DNA of 64,000 nucleotides from Paenisporosarcina quisquiliarum (GCF_027563315.1 NZ_JAMKBJ010000002.1:1-64000), one strand, 5' to 3'; numbered from the stretch's first letter, positions 8,025 through 17,761 are shown. A program made the numbers and translations. Notes: a model not told the origin generated them from the letters alone.

Positions 8025-9485
8025 TTATGCTTTTTTATAACGCAATACTGGTGTACGCGCAGCTTTTGTCTCGTCTAGACGTTTAATAACCGTCGTATGA
8101 GGAGCTTGTTGCACGATTTCTGGTGTTTCTTCTACTTCCTTGGCAATTTGGATCATTGCATCGATGAACGCATCCAATGTTTCTTTGGATTCCGTTTCTG
8201 TCGGTTCAATCATCATCCCCTCTTCCACATTCAATGGGAAGTAGATTGTTGGCGGATGGTAGCCGAAGTCGAGCAGGCGTTTTGCCATATCCAACGTACG
8301 TACGCCCAATTTCTTCTGACGACGACCACTCAACACAAATTCATGTTTACAATGACGGTCATATGGCAAGTCGAAATGAGGCTGCAGTCGACGCATCATA
8401 TAGTTTGCGTTTAGTACAGCGTATTCCGTTACGGCTTTCAATCCGTCTGGACCCATTGAACGGATGTATGTGTAGGCACGTACATTGATTCCGAAGTTCC
8501 CATAGAAAGGTTTCACTCGCCCGATCGATTGTGGACGGTTGTAGTCGAAGTGGTATCCTTCTTCTGTTTTCACAAGTACTGGTTTTGGTAAGAATGGGAT
8601 TAAGTCTTTCTTCACGCCAACCGGACCAGATCCAGGTCCGCCGCCACCATGTGGTCCTGTGAAAGTTTTATGCAAGTTTAAATGAACGCAGTCGAAGCCC
8701 ATATCTCCTGGACGTGCTTTTGACATAACTGCATTTAAGTTTGCGCCATCATAGTACAACTTCCCACCAACACCATGGATAATTGCAGCCATTTCTAAAA
8801 TGTTTTCTTCAAATAGCCCTAATGTATTCGGATTCGTTAACATTAAAGCGGCTGTGTCGTCTCCAACTACTCGTTTTAGATCTTCTAGATCAACCAAGCC
8901 ATTTTCGTCTGATTTCACTGTGATTGTATCAAATCCAGCAACTGTAGCTGATGCAGGATTTGTACCGTGTGCGGAGTCAGGTACGATTACTTTTGTACGT
9001 TGTGTATCCCCATTTGCTTCATGGAAAGCACGAATCATCATAAGAGCTGTCCACTCACCATGAGCACCAGCGGCAGGTTGAAGAGTTAAATCATCCATCC
9101 CCGTAATCTCAATAAGATGTTCTTGTAGGTCATACATTAATTCCATTGCACCTTGAACAGTTTCTTCGTCCTGAAGTGGATGAATATTCGCGAATCCTGG
9201 GAAACGCGCTACTGATTCATTGATTTTCGGATTGTATTTCATTGTACAAGAACCTAGTGGATAGAATCCTGAATCCACACCATGATTACGCTTGGAAAGC
9301 GCTGTATAGTGACGCATAATATCCAATTCCGATACTTCCGGAAGCTCTGCTGCTTCTTCGCGAAGCAAGCCTTCTGGCAATAATGTTGATAAATCGACTT
9401 CAGGAATATCAAGTTCCGGTAAGCTATAACCCACGCGGCCCTCTTTCGTCATTTCAAAAATTAGTGGTTGATTATCTTTATGCAC
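8025..9485 (-). CDS. gcvPB: Glycine dehydrogenase (decarboxylating) subunit 2, P-protein
   Basis: The PLP-binding half of the split P-protein of the glycine cleavage system. It decarboxylates glycine and passes the aminomethyl group to lipoyl-GcvH. The motif [20 protein letters not shown] contains the PLP lysine. I place the start at GTG 9485, which overlaps the gcvPA stop by 8 nt (translational coupling) and gives 486 residues, close to the 488 of B. subtilis. An in-frame ATG at 9515 would add ten residues that do not resemble the family. It is the last gene of the gcvT-gcvPA-gcvPB operon. Confidence 0.93.
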   Translation of the reverse strand: MHKDNQPLIFEMTKEGRVGYSLPELDIPEVDLSTLLPEGLLREEAAELPEVSELDIMRHYTALSKRNHGVDSGFYPLGSCTMKYNPKINESVARFPGFANIHPLQDEETVQGAMELMYDLQEHLIEITGMDDLTLQPAAGAHGEWTALMMIRAFHEANGDTQRTKVIVPDSAHGTNPASATVAGFDTITVKSDENGLVDLEDLKRVVGDDTAALMLTNPNTLGLFEENILEMAAIIHGVGGKLYYDGANLNAVMSKARPGDMGFDCVHLNLHKTFTGPHGGGGPGSGPVGVKKDLIPFLPKPVLVKTEEGYHFDYNRPQSIGRVKPFYGNFGINVRAYTYIRSMGPDGLKAVTEYAVLNANYMMRRLQPHFDLPYDRHCKHEFVLSGRRQKKLGVRTLDMAKRLLDFGYHPPTIYFPLNVEEGMMIEPTETESKETLDAFIDAMIQIAKEVEETPEIVQQAPHTTVIKRLDETKAARTPVLRYKKA

Positions 9486-10824
9486 GGAAAGACCCCATTT
9501 CTTGCACAAGTGCATCGATTTCTTCTTTCGTCCGCTGTTCAGTTACAGCGATTAACGCATGACCTTCCAAGTTCTCATCAACTTTACCTAAGTCGAATCC
9601 ACCAATAATGCCCTTATTAAACAACTCTTTATTTAGTGCTGTTATGGAAGTTTTAACGTTGACAACGATTTCGTTGAAGTGTGGACCTTGGTACACTACT
9701 TCAAATCCAGCCGCTTCAAACGCTTTCTTCGCATAGTTTGCTTTAAGGATATTTTGAGTGGCAATTTCCTGAACACCTTTTTTCCCAAGTGCTGTCATTG
9801 CTACTGAAGCTGCAAGAGCATTTAGCGCTTGGTTTGAGCAGATGTTTGAAGTGGCTTTGTCACGACGAATGTGTTGTTCACGCGCTTGTAAGGTTAAAAC
9901 AAAACCTCGACGGCCAACTTCATCCGTTGTTTCACCTACTAGACGACCTGGAACTTTACGCATCAATTTATTCGTTACCGCAAAATAACCACAGTGAGGT
10001 CCACCAAATGATTCCGAGATTCCGAATGGTTGCGCATCCCCTACAACAATATCTGCTCCAAGTTTACCTGGAGAAGTCAAAATTCCAAGTGCCAATGGGT
10101 TTGAAGAAACTACCATCAACGCTTTAGCTTCGTGTGTGACTGCTTCCACTTTGCGCAGGTCTTCAACTTGACCGTAAAAGTTAGGATATTGAACAAGAAC
10201 CGCTGCTGTATTATCGTCGATCATTTCGTTTAACGCTTCAATATCTGTTACGCCGTCTTTAGTCGGAACTTGTACAACTTCAATCGACTGTCCCAACGCA
10301 TACATACGAACCACATCTTGAGATTCAGGATTAACCGCACCTGAGATAAGAAGCTTTTTACGTTTTGTATGACCTGCTGCCAGCATCCCTGCCTCTGCAA
10401 GTGCTGTTCCACCGTCATACATGGATGAGTTTGCAAGATCCATTCCTGTTAATTCACAAATCATTGTCTGGAATTCAAAAATAGCTTGTAGTTCACCTTG
10501 TGAAATTTCCGGCTGATACGGCGTGTAAGCTGTATAGAATTCCGAGCGTGAAATCACATGGTCTACAATAATTGGTTTGTAGTGATCATAAACACCAGCA
10601 CCTAAAAATGATGCATATGCTTTGTTGTCCGCATTTTTTGCAGCCATCTGAGACAACTCTTTTAATAATGAAGACTCTGATTTGGCCGGTTTAATTTGAT
10701 ATTGTCCTTGGAAACGAACTTTTTCTGGAATGTCCGAAAACAACTCATCTATAGAAGAAACACCAATTGTATCCAACATTTCTTTTTGATCTTGTTCCGT
10801 CATAGGCAAATAACGATGTTTCAT
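9478..10824 (-). CDS. gcvPA: Glycine dehydrogenase (decarboxylating) subunit 1, P-protein
   Basis: N-terminal partner of the split glycine cleavage P-protein. I chose the ATG at 10824 because the protein then begins MKHRYLPMT, as in the family, and is 448 residues long, the length in B. subtilis. AGAGGTC lies about 10 nt upstream. The earlier in-frame codon at 10848 would add eight residues. It sits 24 nt after gcvT and overlaps gcvPB by 8 nt. The pair forms the decarboxylase together with GcvH, whose gene is not in this window. Confidence 0.93.
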   Translation of the reverse strand: MKHRYLPMTEQDQKEMLDTIGVSSIDELFSDIPEKVRFQGQYQIKPAKSESSLLKELSQMAAKNADNKAYASFLGAGVYDHYKPIIVDHVISRSEFYTAYTPYQPEISQGELQAIFEFQTMICELTGMDLANSSMYDGGTALAEAGMLAAGHTKRKKLLISGAVNPESQDVVRMYALGQSIEVVQVPTKDGVTDIEALNEMIDDNTAAVLVQYPNFYGQVEDLRKVEAVTHEAKALMVVSSNPLALGILTSPGKLGADIVVGDAQPFGISESFGGPHCGYFAVTNKLMRKVPGRLVGETTDEVGRRGFVLTLQAREQHIRRDKATSNICSNQALNALAASVAMTALGKKGVQEIATQNILKANYAKKAFEAAGFEVVYQGPHFNEIVVNVKTSITALNKELFNKGIIGGFDLGKVDENLEGHALIAVTEQRTKEEIDALVQEMGSFRA

Positions 10825-10848
10825 TGGGTCATGACCTCTTTCCAACAA

Positions 10849-11952
10849 TTATTTTTGGCGTTTATAAAACGGCGTTGCCACAGTAACAGCTTTCAACCGT
10901 TTACCGCGAATCTCCACTTCAACTTCAGTTCCAAGTTCAGTATATTTACTGACAATCAACCCTAACCCGATGTTTTTCTTCAGCGTAGGAGATTGTGTAC
11001 CTGTTGTAACTTCCCCGATAACTTCATCATCTTTAAAAATCTGATAACCATGTCTCGGTATGCCTTTGTCAATCATTTCTAATCCCACTAATTTACGTGG
11101 AACACCCGCTTCTTTTTGTGCTACAAGTGCTTTTTGACCAATAAAGTCATCTTCTTTTTTCAATTTCACCGCAAAGCCAATACCTGCCTCGAGCGGTGAA
11201 ATATCTCTTGAAAGTTCCTGACCGTAAAGAGCTAAACACGCTTCAAAACGAAGAGTATCCCGAGCACCCAGACCACAAGGAATTACTCCGTCTTCTTTTC
11301 CTTCTTCTAGAATCAAGTCCCATAAAGCGATGATAGATTCAGGAGTAGCGTAAATCTCAAAGCCATCTTCACCTGTATAGCCTGTACGTGAAACCAAAGC
11401 TTCGTACTCCCCAATTTTCACATCCGTTTTGAACTTGAAGAAACCTATTTCACTTAAATCTTCTTTTGTCAGACGTTGAAGAACTTTTTCTGCAAGTGGT
11501 CCTTGCAACGCAAGTTGACCATATGAATCTGAAACATTATGTACAGTCGTGTCACCAATCATGAACTTTTTCATCCACTCGAAATCTTTTTCGATATTAG
11601 AAGCATTGACTACTAGTAAATAATCATTTTGATCGATTTTATACACGAGTAAATCGTCGACAGTGCCACCGTCTTCGTAGCACATCGCACTATACTGAGC
11701 TTGACCGTTCTGTAACTTAGAAACGTCATTTGTCAATAATTTTTGCAAGTAGGACAGGCTGTCTTCACCACGAACGATAATTTCACCCATATGTGATACA
11801 TCAAATAATCCTGCTTTTGTACGTACTGCTTCATGTTCTTCTTTTATACTGGAGAATTGAACGGGTAGTTCCCATCCGCCAAAATCAATCGTTTTGCCAC
11901 CGTATGTTTTGTATGAATCAAATAACGGAGTGCGTTTTAAATTTTCTGACAA
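10849..11952 (-). CDS. gcvT: Aminomethyltransferase, T-protein of glycine cleavage
   Basis: Transfers the methylene group from aminomethyl-GcvH to tetrahydrofolate, releasing ammonia. The body begins [33 protein letters not shown], and includes [10 protein letters not shown] and [21 protein letters not shown], typical of GcvT. The likely start is the TTG at 11952, 8 nt after a strong GGAGG. It gives 367 residues, near the family length. In-frame codons up to 12015 would add about 21 residues unlike the family. It is the first gene of the operon, with a glycine riboswitch and its terminator between 12061 and 12263 upstream. Confidence 0.92.
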   Translation of the reverse strand: MSENLKRTPLFDSYKTYGGKTIDFGGWELPVQFSSIKEEHEAVRTKAGLFDVSHMGEIIVRGEDSLSYLQKLLTNDVSKLQNGQAQYSAMCYEDGGTVDDLLVYKIDQNDYLLVVNASNIEKDFEWMKKFMIGDTTVHNVSDSYGQLALQGPLAEKVLQRLTKEDLSEIGFFKFKTDVKIGEYEALVSRTGYTGEDGFEIYATPESIIALWDLILEEGKEDGVIPCGLGARDTLRFEACLALYGQELSRDISPLEAGIGFAVKLKKEDDFIGQKALVAQKEAGVPRKLVGLEMIDKGIPRHGYQIFKDDEVIGEVTTGTQSPTLKKNIGLGLIVSKYTELGTEVEVEIRGKRLKAVTVATPFYKRQK

Positions 11953-12060
11953 TTCATTTTCCTCCTCTTCACTTAAAAAGCAAGTGTGCTCTTTCGGGCG
12001 AAACATTTCCCCCAATTTTTCTTAAGAAATGATTGAATTCAAGCAAATGTGTTTTCACAC

Positions 12061-12104
12061 AAAAAAGGACAGAGAATCCCCTTTAGGTGAGAATTCTCTG
12101 TCCT
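12061..12104 (-). terminator. Riboswitch-controlled terminator before gcvT
   Basis: Perfect 12-bp stem (12066-12077 with 12093-12104) then six T residues on the minus strand. Its 5' arm overlaps the 3' end of the second glycine aptamer, as expected for an expression platform that is turned on when glycine holds the arm in the aptamer. Confidence 0.85.
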
Positions 12105-12263
12105 GGTACCTGAAAGTTTACCTGAAATCGGCTTTCCTCTTTGGTAGCTATAAGATCCAATAGCGTTCTCCAGAGATGCGTCCTATACGAGTCTTGTTTA
12201 CCTGAGAGATTCGTAGCTTCTACTTGCTCCTTCGGCGACGCGACTGGCGCGTTCTCTCCCCGT
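12098..12263 (-). promoter_or_regulatory. Tandem glycine riboswitch (gcvT leader)
   Basis: On the minus strand the leader reads GGGGAGAGAAC, then CGCCGAAGGAGCAAG, then CTCTCAGGTAAA, then the linker to a second copy with CTCTGGAGAA, ACCAAAGAGGAAAGCC and TTTCAGGTAAAC. These are the conserved blocks of two glycine aptamers in series, upstream of glycine cleavage genes. It should activate gcvT-gcvPA-gcvPB when glycine is abundant, through the terminator that follows. Confidence 0.95.
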
Positions 12264-12413
12264 ATATTCATCCGCCCAAAACATCCGTTTTGGCATATAA
12301 AGAAATCAATGTACAAAAGCGTGTATCGCTTTGTGTATATCCTAACATTGATTAGAAGTAAGCGCAATCTATTTTGTGTTTTCAACCAAAACACGAACGA
12401 TAATTATTTCCAA

Positions 12414-12932
12414 CTAAAAATCGTTCGATTTTAGGCGGTTAACTTGAAATGCAGCATATTCAGTTATCTGTCTCAACGAGCGTCCTTCAGTTCTTATTGT
12501 TATGTGTGCGGTTGCTTTATAATGGCGCTTTCGCATCGTGTACAACGCTTCCAACTCTTCCTTTGTGGATGACTGGACAATAGGTCTGTTTACATCGCGG
12601 TGAATTCGTTTCCAAATATCCGCAAAGGTTGCATCCAAAAACAATACAAGTCCGGTCTGGCGCATTAGTATGCTATTGCTTGGATTGACAGCTACCCCTC
12701 CACCAGTCGATACGATACACCACTCATCTCGAAACGTTTTAAGGAATTCATGTTCTTGTTGACGGAAAAAAGATTCACCGTATCTCTCGAAAATTTCAGG
12801 AATTGTCATCCCCATTTTTTTAACTATCTCCTGATCCATGTCGTAATAAGGAATTTTTAGCAAAAAGCTCAAACGTCGTCCGATTGCACTTTTTCCTGAT
12901 CCCATGAAACCAATTAAATAAATTTTTTTCAT
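12414..12932 (-). CDS. aroK: Shikimate kinase
   Basis: Phosphorylates shikimate at the 3-OH in the aromatic amino acid pathway, in the cytosol. 172 residues. Walker A is GFMGSGKS (residues 8-15), a DMD acidic motif near 32-34 binds substrate and Mg, and a GGG sits in the STGGGVAV stretch (about 76-83). The lid region holds an RPIV motif with the expected Arg. In B. subtilis the shikimate kinase gene lies elsewhere. Here it sits 51 nt past the last comG gene. It could be co-transcribed with comG or have its own promoter, which I did not identify. Confidence 0.92.
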   Translation of the reverse strand: MKKIYLIGFMGSGKSAIGRRLSFLLKIPYYDMDQEIVKKMGMTIPEIFERYGESFFRQQEHEFLKTFRDEWCIVSTGGGVAVNPSNSILMRQTGLVLFLDATFADIWKRIHRDVNRPIVQSSTKEELEALYTMRKRHYKATAHITIRTEGRSLRQITEYAAFQVNRLKSNDF

Positions 12933-12983
12933 ATCCCTACCCCGCTCATTTCACTACAAATCATCACAAAACGACTACTATCG

Positions 12984-13163
12984 CTAATTTTCCATTTTTA
13001 TAATAGTAGCAGAAATATAATGACTTTCCAACATTTCATAGATTTTCATCTGTGATATATAAGAAGTAGTAAAATAAAGCAGTATGCCCGAGACAATAAA
13101 TAATAAAACGATGGCTACGGGAAGTAAAAATCCGGACTCATTCCTGGGACAAATACACTTCAT
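12984..13163 (-). CDS. comGG: ComGG-like short competence pilus protein
   Basis: Last small gene of the comG cluster. From the ATG at 13163 (AGAGG about 9 nt upstream) it encodes 59 residues: a short leader with Cys and Arg, then NESGFLLPVAIVLLFIVSGILLYF, a pilin-like hydrophobic N-terminal helix, and a tail of about 25 residues. B. subtilis ComGG is about twice as long. No continuation is possible, because only 51 nt separate its stop from aroK. It overlaps comGF by 26 nt. The assignment rests on position and the helix, not on conserved residues. Confidence 0.6.
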   Translation of the reverse strand: MKCICPRNESGFLLPVAIVLLFIVSGILLYFTTSYISQMKIYEMLESHYISATIIKMEN

Positions 13164-13578
13164 ACGCTCGAGCCTCTTTTCGTCCGTTAGCAAACTCAAC
13201 ATCGATCAATACTTGATCACCCAAGAATTGAAATTTACACTTTCTCACTCCAATTAACATGGGCTCATGTCCTGAACGGTTTCTCTGCTTTCGAATTAGC
13301 GACGGATAACATTCAATGTCATATTCAGTCCCATTTTTTACAAACCTTATTCCCGTCTGGCTAACTTGTTCTTCAATCGCTGTCACGCCAAAAAGATTAT
13401 TTTCGATTTCAGATGAAAACAATTCCCATTCAATTGGTTCCGATTGAAAAAAATGCTTTTCGACTTGTTTGAACCAAACTGAATAGAACAATATGAGTTG
13501 AGAAAATAATAGGAGGACGAATAATTGAAGAATCGCATCCACAAAAGTGTAACCTTCTTGAGTCAATACATGTCGCAT
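13138..13578 (-). CDS. comGF: Competence pseudopilus protein ComGF
   Basis: Minor component of the DNA-uptake pseudopilus. 146 residues with an N-terminal hydrophobic helix (about 12-36, GYTFVDAILQLFVLLLFSQLILFY) and a mainly polar domain with NGTEYDIEC and VRKCKFQF, two Cys that could pair. The order and lengths match the B. subtilis comG operon. It overlaps comGE by 16 nt and comGG by 26 nt, so expression is probably coupled. Confidence 0.82.
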   Translation of the reverse strand: MRHVLTQEGYTFVDAILQLFVLLLFSQLILFYSVWFKQVEKHFFQSEPIEWELFSSEIENNLFGVTAIEEQVSQTGIRFVKNGTEYDIECYPSLIRKQRNRSGHEPMLIGVRKCKFQFLGDQVLIDVEFANGRKEARAYEVYLSQE

Positions 13579-13862
13579 GATTCTTTGAGCTCTTCAAAAA
13601 AATAATAACGAACACATAGAGTCGGTTCCGTCCACTGCCAGGAATAAGGCATGTGATCTAGAAAGATTTCACCGGTTACATCCCCTTTTTTGATCCTCGT
13701 TGCCGCTTGATTTTTCGCAACCGCAACATGTAACGCAACTTTCTTTTCCGCTAAATTAAACATCATTTGATTTGCCAATGGCAATAATGTACCAAACACC
13801 AAAAACAGAATGCTTAGCGTAAGAATCATTTCAACCAAAGAAAACCCTTTTTCATTGTTCAA
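13563..13862 (-). CDS. comGE: Competence pseudopilin ComGE
   Basis: 99 residues beginning with a type IV prepilin signal: MNNEKGFSLVEMILTLSILF, with a Gly just before the Phe, the site cut and N-methylated by ComC prepilin peptidase. A hydrophobic helix of about 20 residues follows, then a small polar domain with two late Cys. It overlaps comGD by 11 nt and comGF by 16 nt. Role as a minor pseudopilin is inferred from family and order. Confidence 0.82.
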   Translation of the reverse strand: MNNEKGFSLVEMILTLSILFLVFGTLLPLANQMMFNLAEKKVALHVAVAKNQAATRIKKGDVTGEIFLDHMPYSWQWTEPTLCVRYYFFEELKESCDMY

Positions 13863-14286
13863 GGATCATCCGTCCTTTTCCAATGTAAATCCGCACAATT
13901 TTAATTCCTCCAGGTGTCACAAACGAAATCGTCCCAAATTTTTCAATGGTTCCATTTGGTAAATAGGCCAGCTCTTTTAAGGTACTACTCGAAGATAGTG
14001 CGTATCCTAAAGGTAATTTCCTCTCAAACAATGGTTCATATAGTGATTTTCTCCCTATATACCGTGTCCCTCCTGCATCAAATATCAGTTTCATGTACCG
14101 CTGTTCTTCCGTAGCTTTCAATTGAATATGCATCGCATCCAGTTTCAGTTGGTTATAAAACAACTCGAACGTATGCTTTTCAACATATCGATTTTTCACA
14201 TAAAGTGTACTCGAACTGATGACCAGGACAATGGCTAACACTAGCAACAACTCAATCAGAGAATAACCTTTTTGATCAAGAGACAT
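13852..14286 (-). CDS. comGD: Competence pseudopilin ComGD
   Basis: Minor pseudopilin. I take the ATG at 14286, giving MSLDQKGYSLIELLLVLAIV, a short charged leader and a KG-YSLIE prepilin cleavage site with Glu at +5, in a 144-residue protein, close to the 143 of B. subtilis. The upstream in-frame codon at 14352 would put an implausible basic extension ahead of the prepilin signal. The gene overlaps the comGC end by 11 nt. Confidence 0.82.
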   Translation of the reverse strand: MSLDQKGYSLIELLLVLAIVLVISSSTLYVKNRYVEKHTFELFYNQLKLDAMHIQLKATEEQRYMKLIFDAGGTRYIGRKSLYEPLFERKLPLGYALSSSSTLKELAYLPNGTIEKFGTISFVTPGGIKIVRIYIGKGRMILEQ

Positions 14287-14611
14287 CTTCCGGTTCCGCT
14301 GGAGTTTCCGATACAAGTCCAGTAGTTGCATCGATTTGAATCGGTTTGCCATTTGGACAGGTCGTTTCTCCTTCGTTTAAATACCCATTCGTCGTCAACT
14401 CGACAATTGTCGGAATAGATTTTTCATCAATCCGATATGCCTCCACTTGGCCTTGAACCATTTTAATGTAGGCTTCGCACCCTTTTTCATCAATGGTCGC
14501 AGAATGCTTCGTTACATTCGGAATTGCGATTAAGATCAGCACAGAAATAATAAGTAAAACGACCATCATTTCAATTAAAGTGAATCCTTTTTGACACTTA
14601 ATTCTTTTCAT
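14276..14611 (-). CDS. comGC: Major competence pseudopilin ComGC
   Basis: 111 residues. The leader MKRIKCQKG precedes FTLIEMMVVLLIISVLILIAIP, the classic prepilin N-terminus with Glu at +5. A Cys (KGCEAY) and another (TTCPNG) could form the intramolecular disulfide known for ComGC. It is the main subunit that gives the pseudopilus its length during transformation. It has a good AGGAGG Shine-Dalgarno 7-8 nt upstream. Confidence 0.9.
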   Translation of the reverse strand: MKRIKCQKGFTLIEMMVVLLIISVLILIAIPNVTKHSATIDEKGCEAYIKMVQGQVEAYRIDEKSIPTIVELTTNGYLNEGETTCPNGKPIQIDATTGLVSETPAEPEDVS

Positions 14612-14626
14612 TCATGTTTCCTCCTA

Positions 14627-15691
14627 TTAAATAAAGTCAATCATGCCGTATACAGGCAACAATATGGACAAATAAGCCGCTAATATACAAATGGCCAACA
14701 CTCCAAATAGTATAGGTTGGACAAAAGATAGGGCTTTTGTAAGAGCCGCTTCAGTCTGCTCATTCAATAACTCACTATAAATCAACAATTCCCTGTCTAG
14801 ATGTCCACTGATTTCTCCGTGTGAAATGTATGTAGGAAAATCATCTGAAAAACATTCTGCTATCTGCACCGCATGTTTTAATGAATCCCCCATTAAAATA
14901 GATGTGTATATACTTTCCGAGATCACTTGCAAGTAAGGCTGGTACGTTTGATTTCTCAGTACATCCAGCGCATGCTGCAACGATAACCCACTGGCTAATA
15001 ATGTCCCAAGTTCCTGCGATAAACTTTTCGTCCAAAATAATTTCATCCACTTAGAGAGGATTGGTATCTTCAATAAGATTGTCACTTGTTGTTTATACGA
15101 ATTCCTTTGAATCAACCATCTAGAAATAAGCGCGATGAAAATGACTACTATACTAACTACGACTAAGGCATCGGGTAAGTGCAGCAACAGGGTTGTCCAA
15201 TTCAACGAAGATGATGACGTAGAGTTCTGTCTGGAATCGGCAAGCATTTGCATGTTCGGTAGAAAATAAATACGGAACGCCAAAAACAAACCCGCTAGCA
15301 TACAAAATAAAAACACCGGATACACAACCACTTTTTTCAGGCTCGCTTTAGCTCTGTCCAACATCGCAATGTGTGTATGAAGGCTTCGAAGTGCTTGATG
15401 TAATCTACCATGGGATTCCGCCATTTGAATGGACAGCAAATAACTTTTGGGAATCCCCAATGTCATTAACAAAGTAGTGACTCCTTCCCCATTTTTCAAA
15501 TGGACTTTTAGGGTACTACTTGCTTCTTCACTTGCTTTCACATGATGTGGCAAAAGCATGACCAACGAATCATAAAACGTATAGCCTTCAGACAATAGTG
15601 TAGAAAGTCTTTTAATAAACTGTGCGTGTTTTTTCTTCGGTATTTGACTATTTCTTACTTCAATACGTGACGGGGGAAACTTGAATGACAC
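14627..15691 (-). CDS. comGB: Competence pilus inner-membrane platform protein ComGB
   Basis: 354 residues, a GspF/PilC family platform protein. Three hydrophobic segments near 120-145, 180-195 and 325-350, and two GspF repeats with LSEGYTFYDSLVMLL and LLASGLSLQHALDVL, are visible. It overlaps comGA by 32 nt. It anchors the pseudopilus machine and couples to the ComGA ATPase. Confidence 0.9.
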   Translation of the reverse strand: MSFKFPPSRIEVRNSQIPKKKHAQFIKRLSTLLSEGYTFYDSLVMLLPHHVKASEEASSTLKVHLKNGEGVTTLLMTLGIPKSYLLSIQMAESHGRLHQALRSLHTHIAMLDRAKASLKKVVVYPVFLFCMLAGLFLAFRIYFLPNMQMLADSRQNSTSSSSLNWTTLLLHLPDALVVVSIVVIFIALISRWLIQRNSYKQQVTILLKIPILSKWMKLFWTKSLSQELGTLLASGLSLQHALDVLRNQTYQPYLQVISESIYTSILMGDSLKHAVQIAECFSDDFPTYISHGEISGHLDRELLIYSELLNEQTEAALTKALSFVQPILFGVLAICILAAYLSILLPVYGMIDFI

Positions 15692-16715
15692 CCAGTTTCA
15701 CTCCTCGCTCATATTGATTGGAAAGCGTATTCTCAAAGGGCATAGAAAAAGTATCACCTGTCTTAATCGACACAATCGCTTGCTCAAGAACTTGGCCATG
15801 CAGAATCTCATATAAAGAAGAACGATTCGGTGTAACGCGGTCACCTTCCCGCTCGTAGGATGAAATGACAAGTTGTTGGCTTGTTATACCGAGAATTGCT
15901 TGTTGCAAGTCATCAATGGGAATCCCTAAATCCATTAATCGATAAAGGCAACCAAGTGGGTTTTTGGCATGTAAAGTCGTGATGACAAGGTGTCCTGTCA
16001 ACGAAGCTCGTACAGCAGCTTGTGCTGTTTCGGCATCGCGAATTTCACCTATCATGATGACATCAGGAGAATGACGTAATATCGCTTTTAATCCTGATGC
16101 ATAGGAAATACCTGAGCGTTCATTCACTTGTATTTGAAGCAAGTGGGATTGGCTGTTTTCTACTGGGTCTTCTAAGGAAATCACATGCCGATTCAATTGA
16201 TGTGCACTATAGCTCGTAAGGGAATACATAGTTGTCGTTTTCCCACAGCCCGTCGGACCAGTTATGCAAATCAACCCTTGACGGCTTAGCATCAACTCAT
16301 GGAGTAATTGTGCTGTTTCCTGAAATAGAGCAAGTTCTTGCAGTGGTTTGGAATCGTCATGTAACTGCACCCTGATTACTAAACTTTCTTTATTTTGTAC
16401 TGAAGGTAAGGTTGAAACGCGAAAGGAACATTGCTGGGAATTGAAGATTTGTTGAAATGAACCACTTTGGGGTTTTCGTTTTTCACTGATGTCGAGAGAG
16501 GATAAAAACTTGAAGTAAGAAATCATGCGATCCCCGATGTCCAGGTGAAGCTTACCTGCAGGAACCAGTTTTGTGTGTAAGCGAAAATAGATTGTATATA
16601 ATCCGGAAGCTGGAATTAAATGAATATCGGAGGCGCGTGCCAGAACAGCTCGATTTATCAACTCTTCGCTTTTCTGTTCAATGATATTCAGTAATTCAGT
16701 CATGTGTAATACCAT
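15660..16715 (-). CDS. comGA: Competence traffic ATPase ComGA
   Basis: 351 residues, a PilB/GspE-type ATPase that powers pseudopilus assembly for DNA uptake. Walker A is GPTGCGKT (153-160); Walker B and Asp box follow in DVIMIGEIRD, and an HL-rich stretch ITTLHAKNP is present. It is the first gene of the operon. On the minus strand a -10 TATAAT lies at 16758-16763 with no good -35, which suits activator (ComK) dependence. I found no clear ComK boxes. A second possible start is the ATG at 16703. Confidence 0.92.
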   Translation of the reverse strand: MVLHMTELLNIIEQKSEELINRAVLARASDIHLIPASGLYTIYFRLHTKLVPAGKLHLDIGDRMISYFKFLSSLDISEKRKPQSGSFQQIFNSQQCSFRVSTLPSVQNKESLVIRVQLHDDSKPLQELALFQETAQLLHELMLSRQGLICITGPTGCGKTTTMYSLTSYSAHQLNRHVISLEDPVENSQSHLLQIQVNERSGISYASGLKAILRHSPDVIMIGEIRDAETAQAAVRASLTGHLVITTLHAKNPLGCLYRLMDLGIPIDDLQQAILGITSQQLVISSYEREGDRVTPNRSSLYEILHGQVLEQAIVSIKTGDTFSMPFENTLSNQYERGVKLGVIQVSPVTY

Positions 16716-16797
16716 TCACCCTTAACAGGTTAGGACCGCTCATCCCCTGTTCTCTGGATTATAAAGTTTTTATAAAAATAATAAAAGACTTTGCCCC

Positions 16798-16841
16798 AAA
16801 ATTAAAATTTCCCGCCTTTTTAGGCAGGAAATTTTAATTTT
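16798..16841 (-). terminator. Long palindrome terminating mgsR
   Basis: 20-bp arms (16798-16817 with 16822-16841) with one G:T mismatch and T/A-rich flanks on both strands. It lies 5 nt past the mgsR stop and separates it from comGA. Confidence 0.85.
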
Positions 16842-16846
16842 GCCAC

Positions 16847-17224
16847 TTAAACTGCGTGGAATAATTTACTTTTGCGGCAAAAGGTCCCCAAATGCTCAGG
16901 TTGATACCCCACTACCAATTGTTTACCATCCGTAAGAATCGGTCTTCTCAATAATTTGGGATTTTCAACAATTAATTCAACCACTTTTGATAAAGGCAAA
17001 TCATCTATATCCAGATTCAGTTCTTTAAAGGATTGACTTCTAGTGGCCAATATTTCATCGAGACCTTCTGTTGTCAGTGACAATAGAAAAGTGAGTTCTT
17101 CTACAGAAGGAGTTTGACGGAATAAATGTCTTTCTTCGAATTGAACTTGGTTCGAGACCAACCATTTTTTCGTTTTCCGACATGATGTACAAGATGGATA
17201 GGTGTAAAATTTTAATTCAGTCAT
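16847..17224 (-). CDS. mgsR: Spx/MgsR-family redox regulator
   Basis: 125 residues of the ArsC/Spx fold. YPSCTSCRKTKKW near residues 9-21 holds the CXXC redox switch of Spx and MgsR, and the RPILTD motif near 95 is shared. MgsR (YqgZ) modulates the general stress response by binding RNA polymerase. I prefer MgsR to Spx because the sequence reads YPSCTSCRKTK, ERHLFRQTP, GLDEILATRSQ and KLLRRPI, as I recall for YqgZ, and because it lies just upstream of comG near yqgY and yqgX. Good GGAGGG Shine-Dalgarno. Confidence 0.85.
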   Translation of the reverse strand: MTELKFYTYPSCTSCRKTKKWLVSNQVQFEERHLFRQTPSVEELTFLLSLTTEGLDEILATRSQSFKELNLDIDDLPLSKVVELIVENPKLLRRPILTDGKQLVVGYQPEHLGTFCRKSKLFHAV

Positions 17225-17433
17225 TTGAATCCCTCCAATTTCGTTTTACTTGTTATACAGAGTGTACAATATTTGTATAACTATTGTCATCTAAAAAGGA
17301 AGGAATATTTAAAAGTTTTTTAAATGAGAGTTTTTTTGGACATACTTTATTGATACGCAAAAAAATTTTGACTCATTTTAATTAAGAATTCACAACTTCC
17401 ACTGTTCTGTCACATTCTAAAGACATTCTAGAG

Positions 17434-17463
17434 TTTACATCTGGGAACCGAATCATCTATAAT
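17434..17463 (+). promoter_or_regulatory. SigA-type promoter of yqgY
   Basis: -35 TTTACA (17434-17439), 18-bp spacer, -10 TATAAT (17458-17463), about 40 nt upstream of the start. Confidence 0.7.
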
Positions 17464-17506
17464 GAGGTAGAGATTATTGTATAGTTGTAAAAGGAGGGGA
17501 CTACTC

Positions 17507-17749
17507 ATGAACAATATGTATAAAGTGATGGGTTTCTGGACAGGAATTTTCGCAGTTATGTTTTATTTAGGTGATATGTATTCGGCATCATTATTATTTC
17601 TAGCTAACACTGGTCTATTTATTCTTTTAGGTTTCTTAAACCTCTCAGAACGTATGTACATTTACATCTTCGGAGCATATTTAACGGTGTTTTTTGCTGG
17701 CTTCACTTACTATACGACATTTATCCACGTACCTGGTGCTGGACACTAA
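17507..17749 (+). CDS. yqgY: DUF2626 small membrane protein (YqgY)
   Basis: 80 residues, starting at the ATG 7 nt after AAAGGAGGGG. The in-frame codon at 17477 lies before the Shine-Dalgarno. Two to three hydrophobic segments (about 7-25, 28-42, 48-68) indicate an integral membrane protein. It matches YqgY/DUF2626 by size and by position next to mgsR and yqgX. Function is unknown. Confidence 0.85.
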   Translation: MNNMYKVMGFWTGIFAVMFYLGDMYSASLLFLANTGLFILLGFLNLSERMYIYIFGAYLTVFFAGFTYYTTFIHVPGAGH

Positions 17750-17761
17750 TCAAGCATATAA

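Noticed and set aside
8025-9515. ATG at 9515 as the gcvPB start
   Set aside because: It would add ten residues not seen in the family; the GTG at 9485 fits the family start and couples to gcvPA.
12141-12434. Plus-strand frame over the glycine riboswitch
   Set aside because: It is antisense to a conserved structured RNA and lacks coding features.
16742-16797. ComK boxes in the comGA promoter
   Set aside because: A-rich and T-rich runs are present, but I could not align two AAAA-N5-TTTT boxes with proper spacing.
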